A DNA stretch of 64,000 nt. It comes from Umbilicaria muhlenbergii (Eukaryota > Ascomycota > Lecanoromycetes > Umbilicariales > Umbilicariaceae). Shown here piece by piece: positions 10,919 through 23,311 of this stretch. A model generated the notes under the pieces. It did no database searches and was not told where the DNA came from. It saw only the letters and a program-made list of their open reading frames with translations. The stretch spans positions 2,258,758-2,322,757 of the forward strand of contig KK106985.1 of the NCBI GenBank assembly GCA_000611775.1, read 5' to 3'. Within the stretch, counting starts at the first letter, position 1. Every line of letters starts with the position of its first letter. Made by a program: the position numbers and the translations under genes.

Positions 10919-12048
10919 ACTTTTATGACTGAGCAAGAGTGAGCAGAGAGATACGGACGCTATCCTTCTGTATTATTCAGAAAATTTGTGCTGAATGACA
11001 CCATAGCGGCATCCCCTAGGATAGGATACAAGAACCTGAGGTCATGGGAGCCTAAAACGGCACCGCAGGCATCACTTAACGGAGCAATTCTTACACGGAC
11101 CCATGAGATACTAGGCATCCCGTCCGCTCTGCCATACAAAAGCTTGAGATCGGCAGACCACCAGTGAATCCCTGCTATTGTATGTTTTTGTCATTCTTTT
11201 TTGGTTCTCGTTATTCTTGAACAAACTGAACAGAGACCCTGCACATCGATGGAAAGAGAAACTACAAGATCTTCATTCATCTTTCTGTTGTTGTCTTTGC
11301 TATCGGAGCGGGGCAATATTGTAAAAGTAATCGACGTAAGTCGTCATGAATAGAAGGAGATCCCCGGCTGCCCCCTCACCGCAGCATTCGGCGAAAACCA
11401 ACTGGCAGGTGTATTTGTGATGTAAGTCGCAATCCTCAGCTGAGGGTCGCCTGAACCCCTTGATAGGTCTTAAGGACTAAATAACTCACTTTGGGGGTTT
11501 AAAAATATGGCTATCACTTTTGTAGTACTGGGAGGGCCCAAGCTGGAGAAGAAATCACTAGTTATGGGCATAATTTGGACGAAAGTGGAGGCTGAGGGTA
11601 AGCTGAAGCGGAACGGAGCTACTCCTGGCGGAGATAAGGCAGACTGAATGTAGGTTTAGCGGCAAGGACGATTGGAGAATCCTGTATTAGTATCACTGGT
11701 CGCGGGGCAAAGGCCTGGAGACTGGAGACTGGAGAGCCATTATGGCTGACTTTGTAAGGCGTTCACCATCCTTCAAGTAGATCAATAGTGCTCTGTCAAA
11801 GCTGTTGATTTGCATGAGGTGAATGCACAGCATGTGCAAGCAAATGCACATGCTATGCACCTGATGCTTGAGCTGTCAACAGCACTGTTATCCTGCACGT
11901 CAGCTTTACGCACTCCTGTAAAAGCAGGGCTTGAGGAGCCCCTGGTGACTCCACATGAGCATTAAATACTTGTGAGCCGCAAGTCGAACAACTCAAATGA
12001 GGGAACAACTCAAATGAGGAGCCCCTGAGCACCACACGTGAGTATTAA
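10919..12048. other. Intergenic, no gene seen
   Basis: About 1.1 kb of ordinary composition. No NB-ARC or TPR remnant could be read after the hydrolase. It holds a foldback at 11797-11888. A short direct repeat (AACAACTCAAATGAGG twice, about 11986-12020) lies just before the AT-rich block. Confidence 0.5.
11797..11888. repeat. Foldback / hairpin
   Basis: A perfect 10-bp stem AGCATGTGCA (11829-11838) and TGCACATGCT (11845-11854) with a 6-nt loop. It is set inside a weaker outer inverted repeat (GCTGTTGA near 11800, TCAACAGC near 11875). It may be a remnant of a small inverted-repeat element. No function is evident. Confidence 0.5.
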
Positions 12049-12556
12049 TGATAAATGCCTAAAATAACCCCCCTCAACTTGTAAATTCCTGAAATAACCC
12101 TCAAAACTTCATAATTCCTTATTTAACCCTCAGCTTTTTATAAAGATACTTTCAAACTGTCTTTTATATATTTATTTATATGACTTAAATTGTTTAAAAA
12201 GGATTTAAATTAATTTTAATTTATAATTTAATTATCATATTAACTTATTTATCTCTTTTCTTTATAAAAGTTTTAATAATTTTATATAATTATATTTTAT
12301 CAATTAAAATTCAGTACACTTAGTTGAGTTTTAATTTTAATTTTAATTAAATTTTTAATTATACTTTGTTTATTATAATTATTTTAATAAGTAAATAATT
12401 GTTAATAATTAAGTATGATAAAGCATAATTACTTACAAGAAATATTTATATATAATAAAAGATCTCTTTAGCCTGAATTAAATATATAAACAATAAAAAC
12501 AGCATTAAGTCAAATAACTGTAATAATTAAAACATTAGTATGTAAAGACTTTAATA
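12049..12556. mobile_element. Decayed copy of the Mutator-like foldback element
   Basis: From TGATAAATGCCTAAAAT onward this aligns base by base with 8370-8790, in the same orientation. Here C is replaced by T and G by A at most sites, giving a TpA-rich text. The right end is missing: element G, then A, begins at 12557. This is the exact left border of the AT-rich block. Confidence 0.75.
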
Positions 12557-12562
12557 TGTTAT

Positions 12563-12909
12563 TATTACAGCTCTCACACTATAGTATTAACTAAGTATGC
12601 AGTGTGCATGTACACAGAGTATTATTCATCTTGCTCACCTTGCTCACCTGTTGAGCATGATGAGCATGAAGTGTTACATCAGATTGCTCACCTTGCTCAC
12701 TGTGATGAGCATGATGAGTACACTGAGCACATGAGTCTCTTATAGTTTATATAATCACAGGTAGATTCATAGTTAGGAGCTCATGCTCAACTCATGTATT
12801 AAAAGCAATTTACTAATTTTATCTTCTAAACCTACTTAATATTACTTGTGATACTTGCAGTTCAAAGAATGACAATATTACTTCAGTCACTATGACATCA
12901 CCTGTTACA
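12563..12909 (+). repeat. 5' LTR of element A
   Basis: 347 bp beginning TATTACAGCTCTC (TGTTACAG in the other LTR) and ending CCTGTTACA. It contains short TGCTCA/TGAGCA palindromes (12630-12740). A GGTATCAG-like primer-binding site follows at about 12939. Confidence 0.92.
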
Positions 12910-12949
12910 CTTTGAGCATCAACTTACAGGGTATCAGTTATGCAACAAA

Positions 12950-14800
12950 TTAACTCATCAGTCTCATGATGTTTAAATCCTCTGATAAAGAAGAATCAGT
13001 TGCTGAATGCTTCTTTAATAAAGTAATCTGAGTTAAGATTCTGTTGCTGAATAAATTCCTTGATGAGAGAAGATTGTTAAACTCATTCTTTACTCAGCTT
13101 GACACATACCTGCGGTTCAACAAGACTTTATTCATATCAAAATCAGAGAAGGTGTTGTTCACTTTCTCATTCTTGAAATCAGATGCTTTGAACTGATTTG
13201 AACTTATTCTTTGAGATTACCTTGATAATAAAAGTGAAGATCAAGATGACCTGACAAACAAAATCTTTCATGAGTTGAAGGAATTCAAGAAGCAGATAAG
13301 AATAATGTTTAAAATAATTAATGAAAAGAGGACAGCAGAGTGAGAAATTTATAATATTCAACAGAAAGAAGCAACTGCTACATATGCAGTAAACTTTCAA
13401 AGACTCACCTCACATATGAATTGAGATGATATTGCTTTGACAGCGCAATATTATAAGAGGTTGAAGAACATGATTAAAGATGAAATCTTTAAGATTGAAC
13501 ACCCTGTCATGCTCTCAGAAATGATTGAATGATCAATCATCATCAACAACTGAGTTTATAAATGAAGCTTAAAAAAGAGTCACAAGATTCTTGTATCATA
13601 AAGGGCTGAGAAAAATCATGAGCATCAATATAATAATCAACCCTACTATGAACCTCAACCTATGAAAATCAATGCAGCCACTCAGGTAAATCAGTTTCAG
13701 TGAAAGAAAAAATCAGAGAAGAAAGAGAAGCCTCACAGGAATAATTATTACAGTTGTGAAAAATTAAGACACTTTACCTGAGACTGTTGAACCCTTGAAA
13801 AGATTATTCAACCATGAAAGACATATGCTGTCACGCAAGAGGCAAGGGAGAAAGATAATCATAAAGTTATATCTTAAACAGCATGCTACAATGATGACTG
13901 TCACATGCATCAGAGTGATAAAGATGACTTTAAATGATTTTCATGTCAACTGAAGAAAACAAGAGAATACATCATGACCTCTCATCAGAATCAAGTTACA
14001 AGTCTAAAAAAATAATAAAAGTGATGAGAACAGTTTAATCAAGAAGACAATTATGTTGACAGTGATGAAATGATACCTTCATTTAATGAGGAGGAAGACT
14101 TCATGAAGGTAACTGACTTTAAAGATTCAAAGAAGCTCATTAAAAAAATGATGACATTTGAGCATCTACTCATGAAGAACAGTGATTGAAGACTTATGAA
14201 GAAGTATTTAAAGTGATGAAGAAATCTCCTGAAAATTATGAAAATCATGTAAGCTTGTTGCAGAAATGAATCCTATGAATGATTAAAGATGCATTCACTC
14301 AGAAAGGTGAAATCAAGGACATGAATTATCAAGACATACTCAGAAAAACATCATTAAAAAATTCAAAATTCATCATCAAAGGAGGGTATATTACCCTTGA
14401 TGAAGCACATATCTCAAGAAAATTATGAATAAAAGTTTGAGAACTTCAGAGTGAATACTTAAAGCTGAACTCAATATGATATTCAGACAAGAAAGTCAAC
14501 TCAAAGGATTTTAAGTATGTGAAAGAGAATCTGAGATTCCTCTCATTTAGTTCAAAAAACTAAAGAGCCCTTCAGGTCAGAGGCTCTTGAAAATGTTTAA
14601 TTCAAAGCCTTCAGAAGAAGCAATTGCTAAAGAAATTATTATCACAGAAGACATGAGCAATTTTCATGTTTAAGTCAAAGTAAAGAGTCACTCAGTCAGA
14701 CTGTTGATCAACAGTGACTGTACAGGGAATTTCTTGAATTCATAATTCACAGAAATGAACAGGATAAGAATTTGAAAGAAGTGAAATTCTTATTTACTTT
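12950..14800 (+). pseudogene. Element A gag and protease relic
   Basis: Gag forms the virus-like particle. A long helical region is readable at about 13230-13560. A zinc knuckle follows at about 13746-13786 (first Cys now Tyr: YYSCEKLRHF...DC). The aspartic protease motif normally DSG reads NSD in LLINSDCTGNF (14710 on), two G-to-A changes at the active site. Several in-frame TGA codons interrupt it. It continues after the hAT insertion into RT. Confidence 0.75.
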
Positions 14801-15111
14801 AAGAGTTCAATGAGACCCTCATGAAACATAATAATGAATAAGTGAACAAAGAAACAGTTCTGATACCTGTTCAGATCAGTCAACACTGAGAGAAAATTAA
14901 TTTCAACATCATGAAGTAATCAGGAAGTGATATAGTTCTAAGCATATCTTAACTCTGAACAACTAATCTCATGATTGATTGAGCTGAAAATGAGATATAC
15001 TTCATGAAAGAAAGTACTTTAATGAAGTTATATTCAATCCTGAACTTACCTGAAGGAGTGAAAGTCTTCACTATGATAATGAAAGAGATGCATGAGGAAC
15101 TAAAGAATCTT

Positions 15112-16005
15112 TAAAGTGACCGCTGAGATGAGAGTCCTGGTTCAGGACCACGGGACGGGATGAGATGAGATGAGACACAGGATCAAACAGTAGTCTCATC
15201 CTCTGAGACTGAGATGAAAGTCCTGTCCCGTCCCGTCCTGTGGTCCTGGCGGGATCCCGGTCACGTGACTCCTTATATATGACTGTCAGTGGTTTTGGGA
15301 CACGGGAAAAGGAAAAATGGCTTTCAAAATCACTTCAACAATGGCCTCAATGACGGCCTCAAAAAACGGCTTGCAAAACGGCTTCAACGACGGCCTCAAA
15401 AAACAGCTTTCAAAACGGCTTCCAAAACGGCTTCAATGACAGCCTTGAAAAACGGCTTTCAAAACAGCTTCAACGACAGCCTCAAAAAACAGCTTTCAAA
15501 ACAGCTTCAATGACAGCCTTGAAAAACAGCTTTCAAAACAGCTTCAATGATGGCCATGAAAAATGACTTTCAAAATGGCTTCAACAACAGCCATGAAAAA
15601 TGGCTTTCAAAATGGCTTCAACGACAGCCTTGAAGAACGGCCTCAAAAAACAGCTTTCAAAACAGCTTTCAAAATGTGACTGAGAGTCAGTGAACTGATT
15701 GTTACATGATGTTGAGATTCAAATCAACAGTTTTAATGATTCAATGTAATGATTTATGATGAAATGTAAACTGATGACTCCTTAAATGACATCTAACTTA
15801 ATGTGATACTGTATCAAGCCTCTTTAGGTTAAGCTTAAGTTATTGTCATCATGACATATCAATAGTGTCAGGACAACAAAACTATTCTCATTTCATCCTG
15901 TCAACAGGATCAGGACTGAACTGAAAATTCATCATCAGAATGAGACAGGACTGAGACAAGACAGAGATTAAAAATTTAATTTTGTCCTGTCTCAACAGTC
16001 ACTGT
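15112..16005. mobile_element. hAT-like non-autonomous DNA transposon inside element A
   Basis: The ends are imperfect inverted repeats: GTGACCGCTGAGA at 15116 matches the reverse complement of the right end (CAGTGACTGTTGAGACAGG from 16004). The CAGTG start is usual for hAT. AAGAATCTT flanks both sides (15103-15111, 16006-16014). With the element removed, the pol frame of A reads on (LKNLDAK), which supports the boundaries. Exact duplication length is uncertain (8-9 bp). Its left half is GC-rich with CpGs kept, unlike the decayed flanks. No transposase; it carries a minisatellite. Confidence 0.7.
15316..15672. repeat. 37-bp minisatellite in the hAT-like element
   Basis: About nine units of 37 bp of the type CTTCAACGACGGCCTCAAAA followed by AACAGCTTTCAAAACGG, with point variants and one irregular unit at the right end. 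It reads as Asn/Phe/Gly-rich low-complexity peptide in one frame. I do not regard it as a gene. Confidence 0.85.
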
Positions 16006-16079
16006 AAGAATCTTGATGCAAAGATACTGTGAACTAAATGAGTCAATAATGACTGAGACTCTATTATCAAGTTATTTAT

Positions 16080-17164
16080 CTCTAAAGAATACAAAGACTT
16101 CAAAGAATTGTTTACAACAATAAAGAAACAGGACATTTTACTAAAACATTAAAAATAAGATTATGAGATTAAAATCATGAAAGGTTGCAAGCTGATGAAG
16201 TAACTTATATACTCATTGTTACCTCAGAAGTTAAACACATTGCAAGAATACTTAAAGAAGAACTTATGAAAAGAATTTATTCATGAATCTCAGTCTTCAG
16301 CTGAATATCTGATATTGTTTGTACCAAAATCAGATGAATCATTAAGATTGTGTGTCAATTATAAAGCACTGAACAACATAATGATAAAAAACAGTTATTC
16401 ATTGCCACTTGTCTCAGAACTGCAGGACAGATTTCAAGGAGCATAATGATTCATGAAGTTTAATATTTCAAGAGCATTCAATCAGATATAAATAAAAGAA
16501 GATGATGAATGAAAAACAGCATTTCAAACACGCTCAAGGTTGTATGAGTATTTGATAATGTCATTCAGATTAATCAATACCTCAGTAACTTTTCAGGCTT
16601 TTATTAATAACATCTTATGACAATATTTAAATCAGTTTGTAGTCATCTACCTCAATGACATACTGATGTATTCAAAGATGAAGGAACAACATGTCAAACA
16701 TGTTAAAAAGATTTTACAAGCGTTAAAGGACACTGACTTACACATTAAGTTTAAGAAAAGTTTTTTTCACATCAAAGAAGTTCAGTTCCTTAAATTTATC
16801 ATCACCTCAAAAGGCCTACAAATGAACTCAGAGAAAATTAAGTCAATGATTGAATAATCAGTTTTGATAAACATCAAGGAAGTACAATCCTTCCTAAACT
16901 TTGTGAACTTTTATAAGAAGTTTATTGAAAAGTATTTCAAGATCACAGCACCTCTAATGAAGTTGATGAAGAAAGACTGAAAATTCATTTAATTTATCAA
17001 AGCACAAGAATCCTTCAAAGAGCTGAAGAAGCATTTCACATCATAATTAATTCTCATGAGTTTTAACCCTGAGAAACTTATTATGCTCAAGACAGACGCA
17101 TCAGACGGAGTTATAAAAACATGCATTAATTAATCAGATGATAAGAGATGTCTGTAATTAATAA
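16080..17164 (+). pseudogene. Element A reverse transcriptase / RNase H relic, first part
   Basis: RT copies element RNA to cDNA. The readable path includes LRLCVNYKALN, NSYSLPL, and the catalytic loop YLNDILMYSK (16648 on), in which the first Asp is now Asn. The thumb (HVKHVKKILQALKD), connection NFVNFYKKFI and the start of RNase H (LKTDASDGVI, about 17090) follow. TGA replaces Trp/Arg repeatedly. Element C then interrupts the frame. RNase H resumes at 23312. Confidence 0.85.
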
Positions 17165-17371
17165 TGTTACAGTTAATTATTTCACTTCATAAGCAGGCTT
17201 AAAACTGTTGCAAGAGGTGAGTTATTTAAATTTAAAAAAGTACAAAGAAGGAAGCAGTCTTGTAAGTGTAATCACAACATAAATGTCAGAGTGTCAAGAC
17301 ACATTAATCTCAATTTAATTTAACATCAGGTAATTTCATATCTGTCAGTGTTAATTGATCATGTCATAACA
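17165..17371 (-). repeat. 3' LTR of element C
   Basis: 207 bp, TGTTACAGTTAATT ... CATGTCATAACA as read on the plus strand. It differs from the partner LTR at 23105 mainly by C/T and G/A changes. Confidence 0.92.
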
Positions 17372-19779
17372 TCACCCCCCTTCAGACAGGAGAATTGTTT
17401 TCAGTTTTCATTTTAAACTTTTCACCTTGATTGCCTCTTGAGTTCTTTATTGACTGTCATGTTGTTTTCATTCATCAGGTTCAGCTCTTCACTTGATTTA
17501 TAAACATTTAATCAAACTTGTAATCTTCTTGATAGCCTCACCTCATTCAGATAAGAGTCATGATAATCTTTTACCTTTTGAGGTGATCTTATAAAGTCAT
17601 CAACATCATATCATTCAGAGTTTGAATCATATCCCTCTCAAGTCACTTGATATTGCAAGACATTGTTGTGAATTCAGCTTGCTAAGATTTTTTTCACTGT
17701 GTACTCAGGCTGATCATTAACTTCAGTCAGCAGCTCTGAGTAATGAATTTAATTCAGCATTAAATAATTCAAAAAATTACTTAAATGATCAGCATGAAAG
17801 ATGTTGTTCATCTTCATGTGTTCAAGTAACTTTAAAATATAAGAGTGATTTTTCATGCTGAGAATTCAGTAAAGGCCTGCTGCTTAATGATTCAACTTTA
17901 AGTTAAGTCTTTCAGTGGTTCAGCTCTTTCAAGTAACATAAACTTAATCATCAATGAAGAAGTTTAATTTCCTTTAATGCTTATTTGCTTAACCTGTCAT
18001 TTTATTTTAAGTCTGTTTCAGGTTGCTCTTTGCTCATTTTACAGTGTCATGTGTTTTAATAACAAAAGTTTAAGCCTCCTCACATGTGAGCTGCTCTCTC
18101 ACTGTGTTTGAGGATTGCATTCACTTTTTTTAATGAAAGTGTAGATGAGGGATCTGTCTCAGCTTTAACTCATAAAGTGACATGCCTGTGAACTCATGAG
18201 TGAGAATCACTTAAGTGAAGTTCATTATTAATAAAAGGTCTGATCAGTTGTTCTGAAAGTGATTTATGAAGAAGTGAAGCTGTTAATTAATGTATTGATT
18301 CAGTACCTCAGTGCTTTCATTAATCTGTGAGTGATATGCTGTTGAAAGCTTTTGCTTTACCCTCACAAGCTTGCAGAGTTCATTCATGAATGCTGAGATG
18401 AACTGAAGACCTCAGTCTGATGTTGCTGTTTCAGGTGTTTCATAAATCCTTCAGATGTACTCATAATATAATTATACAACTTAAGCTGTCATAACTGTCT
18501 TCTGACATGACAGCAAGAAGGCTCTTTTTTTAAAGTAATTAATAATAATGAATATGTTGTCAAAGCCTTTCTTGTCTCATGAGAAGGATTTAAAGTCAAA
18601 TGAGACATGCTGTCAACACTTATCTTCAATTAATAACAGGTGAAGTAGGCCTGAGGTTTTATCTCAGAGTACATGCATTCAATGACATGTTCAGCAGTTT
18701 AAAACAAAGGTAGAACAGTCATTTAACAGACTCAATTAATAATACTGAATTAATAATAACTTTGCCATCTTAATCTTGCCTGAGTATGTCATCACTGATG
18801 TTGAGTGAGCCTCATTAATTAAATGAGTTCACAAAGTGTTCATGTTCAGCATCATGAGCTTTTCAAATTGTGTAAGAAGGTTGTCTTGAAGCTTTTAACC
18901 TCATTTCTTCTTTCTTGTCATCTGATGATACTGATTCAGTGATTCATGAGAGCAGTTGACTTGCAGAATCTGATTCATCAGCTGATAAGAATTTTTCACT
19001 TGTTCAGCCTCATTCAGTGAATTACTCTCAATATTCATTGAACCCTCACTTATTGCAGTTATTATGCAATTAAAATTCAGAAATAATTATGTTCCTGCAG
19101 TGATGTTCTTTTCTTTTTGAGTGATCAACTCACTGTGTTTTCTTGTTAAAGCATCAACAATGATGTTGACTGTTCCTGAGTGATAAGTAATCTTGAAGTT
19201 GTAATTTATCATAATATCAGCTCATTTAGCCTGTCATGAATTGAGTAATCACCTGATGATCAAATACTTCAGAGCATGATGATCTGTAATTGCAACAAAA
19301 GAGGCTGCTTGTAAACTTAATAACATGTCACATCATTCTTGAAGGGCTTTAACAACTGCTAACATTTTTTTGTCATGAATCTCATATCACATTTCCTCAG
19401 GTGACATTGTCTTTGAGAAGTAAATTGCAAGTTTTCACTTGTTATTTTTTTATTGCTGAGTGAGCACTTCTGCAACAACTTCACTGCTGACATCTGTCTT
19501 TATTCAAGTTTTTAAATAAGATGAGTAGTGAGCTTGAACAGCATCTGATAACATAAGCTTTTTTGCCTTCTCAAAGACTTGAATTTTCAACTCTTTTAAG
19601 AGGTGTCAGACTCCTTTTGCAGTCAGCTTTGTCAACAGGTGTACAACTCAACCTCATTTTTTTAATAAATAATGATAAAAGTTGCAGAATCTCAGGAAGG
19701 ACTGAATTTCCTTAATTAATGTTAATAATAATTAATTCTTAATGACAGAGATTTTGTCTGAGTTCATTGTAATACCTTC

Positions 19780-20400
19780 AGTGCTGATGATGAAGCTCAG
19801 AAACTTGATAAATTGAACACTGAACTAATTCTTCTTTATGTTCACTTGTAAGTTTGCTTTCTTAAGGTGTTGAAGCACCTTTTTAACTTGAGTGTCATGT
19901 TTCAACAGATTCTCTGAGTAGATTAAGATATTATTCACATAAGCTGTGCAGAAATTATTCAAGTAATTAAATAAGACATCATTAATATATCTTTGAAAGA
20001 AGGCAGGTTCATTGCAAAGACTGAAAAATAAAATCTTATATTTATAAGATTCATACTTTGTTTGAAAGGTGATTAAATCCTCAACAGACTTCTTCACTCT
20101 TATCTGATAAAATGCTTGTCTCATGTTCAGCTTGATAAATATCTTTGTTTTAAACAGTCATGTCAGTGTTTCCTTAATTAAAGGTAGAGAGTATCTATTC
20201 TTCTTAATGATGATGTTGAGTTTTCAGTAATTAATACAGAAACATCACCTCCCTCCTGACTTCTTCATGAACAGGACTGATGATGCATAAGAAGTATCAT
20301 TAAAGATTATGAAATCCTTCCTCAGATGATCTTCAAGATAAGTCTTGATTAACTTTAATTACTTCAATGACATGCTGTATAAGAAGCTTGAGGTCAGGTT
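19780..20400 (-). pseudogene. Element C reverse transcriptase relic
   Basis: The clearest coding stretch of C. It contains MRQAFYQIRVKKSVEDLITF, NEPAFFQRYINDVLF and the catalytic loop AYVNNILIYSEN (codons at 19930-19941). Both catalytic Asp of the usual Y-x-D-D are Asn, so polymerase activity is lost. The thumb (LLKHDTQVKKVLQHLKKANL) follows. The family resemblance is to Ty3/Gypsy elements of filamentous fungi. Confidence 0.88.
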
Positions 20401-23104
20401 GTTCTCATCTTTTAAGATAATATTATGATTCATCTTGTTCTTATGTAAAGACAGCTGATCTGATGTCATCTTGCTGAAAATCTTCACAAACTTTTAATAC
20501 TGATGAGGTAATTTTTTCTTTATTCTTTGATTCAACTCTGTTTTATTTTACAGCAGCAAACAGAGGTTTCTTCAGTTCTTTATTAAGTAATTAACCTCAT
20601 GAATGCTGATAATTTTAATAACAACTTTCTCTTTCCTGATGTTGTATAAGAAGTTGCCTGCTTTCAGAAGTATAATATTCACTTCTTAATAAAGAGAAGA
20701 TTTATGATCCTTTAACTTCTTCATGTTTAATGAACTTTGACCTTCATTCATTAAACTACTCATGTGATTCATTAAATCTTTTTTCTTATTCAGTTGTTTT
20801 TTCATCTCATTGATGTTGATCTGCTGTTGAACTCTTCATATCTTTGATTATGTCTGTAACTGCAGGATTAACTTTCTTAATATTTATAAATGATGACTGT
20901 TGTCCTCTACCTTTCTGAGAATTTAAGTTGATGTGACTGCTTCATGCAGATTATTACATTATTCTGCATCTGCCTGATGCTCTGATATGAGTTTCAGTAG
21001 TTGAATCTCTCATCTTGACATTATCAAGTTTCTGCTTGCCTGATACTGAGCCTCCTCAGGCCAAATCAGCTTTCAATTAAAATAATCAATCAAGATTTTA
21101 ATCTTCTTGAATCATTTCCTCTTGATCAGAACATCATGCCTGCTGATATCATAAAATAAGAAGTGAGTAGAGATTCATCTTTCATTAATTATTAAGTTTG
21201 CTGTAAATGCTCTGAAGATCACCTCAGCATTTTGATTATTATATTTTATTAAAAGAATTGACCTCTGTGCTGTCCTGATGTATAATTGCAGATGCTTTTT
21301 CATAAATTTAAAGTACTTCTTGTGAATGAAAGTCTTTTCAGCAACACTGATGTTTAGCAGAGCTGTTACCCTCATAATTAAGTTATTGACTGCAAGTTGA
21401 TAATCTCAGGTTAATGATGATTTTCTTAAAATGTTTAATATTTTCATCTTGCTTATCTTTGCTCCTTCTGTTGACTTTAGAGTGAAGACTTCATTTAAAG
21501 TAATTTATTTTCTGAATCTGTCAGAGTTTACAGCTTTTGCCTCAGCCTTCTTTAATTTATCAGGATAATCCCTCATTAAGTGTTTTTTCTTATTGCAGAT
21601 ATAACATGTTACATCAGTTAATATTGACTTAATTGCTTCTCATGCAACAGCAGTGATTGTGATAATTGTTTTCTTTTTAAATTTAAAAGTTGATTATTTT
21701 CTCTGCAGCTTTTGCTGATTCTTTCATTTCTTAATTCTCTCATCAGTCTTAATAAGATCTTTCATGAACTGTTGAGCCTTCTTATAATAAGCATTAAATG
21801 ACATGTCCTCATCAGTAACATATATTTTCATTTAAACTCAAAGTGAGTTATATAACTTATCATGAATTTTCTCTTTTCACTGATTTGTTGACATCTTCAC
21901 TGAATTCATTAACTGTAAGAATTTTGACTGAAACACATTAAAGTTCTTAAAATAAGACATTTTGAACTTCTTCAGCTGCTTTCATGTTTTCAAGTGATGA
22001 TCTGAATTCTTAAAGATATTTTTTAAGCATTAAATAATCTTCTTAACATAAATCTCTCTTCCTGACTGAGTCTTCAATCATGAATAAAGATGTTCAGCAG
22101 CCTTGCTGTCAACTCACATCTTGATGTAAGTCACTTTAACATGTTCAGCTTCATCTTGATTTGACTGATTGAATCAATCATCATTGATTCATAACTTGCT
22201 CTTCATTTAATCATTTCATACCTGAAATGTGAGCTTAAGATCATCATTCAAAATTAATGAATTTGAAAACTTTGCTGAACACTTCTTTCTTCATTGTGTC
22301 ACTCATGTTTAATTTAAATGTGCCTTCTCTTGACTGCTCTGCTTCAGGATTGTTAAGTTGTCAGGTTAACTTTAACACATTTTATTTTAATTCTTGTTTC
22401 TCAGTTGTTAACTTTTTTATCTGAGAGTCTTTCTGATTATTCTGTTCTTCTAGATCTTTAATCTGTGCCTTATATGAATTTCTTTGATTTAGCATCTTCA
22501 ACACTAGATGACAGGTGTTCTCTGAATCATGTGTTGCTCATCATTATAAATTTTCAAGAGTCACCTCATCTTAAGAGTTCATCTTCATGATGTTTATTAT
22601 TTCTGATCTCTCATGATCATCTGACTGTTCTTCAGTCAAGGATAATCTTTCAGATTAAGAAGAGATCTCTTTCTCTTAATGTGATTTAATCATGATTTCT
22701 TCAATGCTTCAGACACTTACTTTTAATGCTGAGATTATTTAATTCAGAACCTTGCTCTTTCAACTGCTTTTACTGCAGTTGTCTGTGTTTATAAATAAAT
22801 CTTTGAGGGCGTCTACATGTTGCAGGACTTTTCATTTATTGTAATTATTTCTCACAGTTACTTGTCATCATGACAGAGTACTTCTTAATTATTCATTGCT
22901 TACTTCTCACAGGACTTGAGAATTGATTATTAATAATTAATTAATAAATTTAAAATGTTTTAAGAACCTCCTGATCACTCAGTAAACTATGAGTTGAGAT
23001 GTTTGATGATGTCAAGGAAGGATTTTTTCATCAATATACATGTTTATCTCAGCTGATATTCTGTTACCTTCAGAGGTCAAAAAGAGTGTGTGATACTTTT
23101 TTAA

Positions 23105-23311
23105 TGTTACAGTTAATTATTTCACTTCATAAGCAGGTCTAAAATCATTGCAAGAGATGAGTTATTTAAATTTAAAAAAGTACAAAGAAGAAAGCAGTCT
23201 TGTAAGTGCAGTTATGACATAAATGTCAGAGTGTCAAGACACACTAGTTTCAATTTAGTTTAACATCAGGTAATTTCATATTCATCAGTGTCAGTTGATC
23301 ATGTCATAACA
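23105..23311 (-). repeat. 5' LTR of element C
   Basis: 207 bp, the direct repeat of 17165-17371. As 5' LTR it borders the gag end of the reverse-oriented element. Confidence 0.92.

Larger units (their letters stand above)
17165..23311 (-). mobile_element. LTR retrotransposon C (Ty3/Gypsy), nested in A
   Basis: A complete 6,147-bp element in reverse orientation. Both LTRs are 207 bp. Target duplication AATAA (17160-17164) against AGTAA (23312-23316) differs by one G-to-A. The purine tract, seen as CACCCCCCTTC at 17374-17384, borders the LTR at the low-coordinate end, which fixes the orientation. Minus-strand order from high to low coordinate: gag, zinc knuckle (about 21566-21606), protease (about 21175-21380), RT, RNase H (about 19180-19510), integrase (about 17900-18950). 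It is dead. Confidence 0.9.

Noticed and set aside
15289-15513. Open frame over the minisatellite.
   Set aside because: It follows from the repeat itself; the unit of 37 bp is not a multiple of three.
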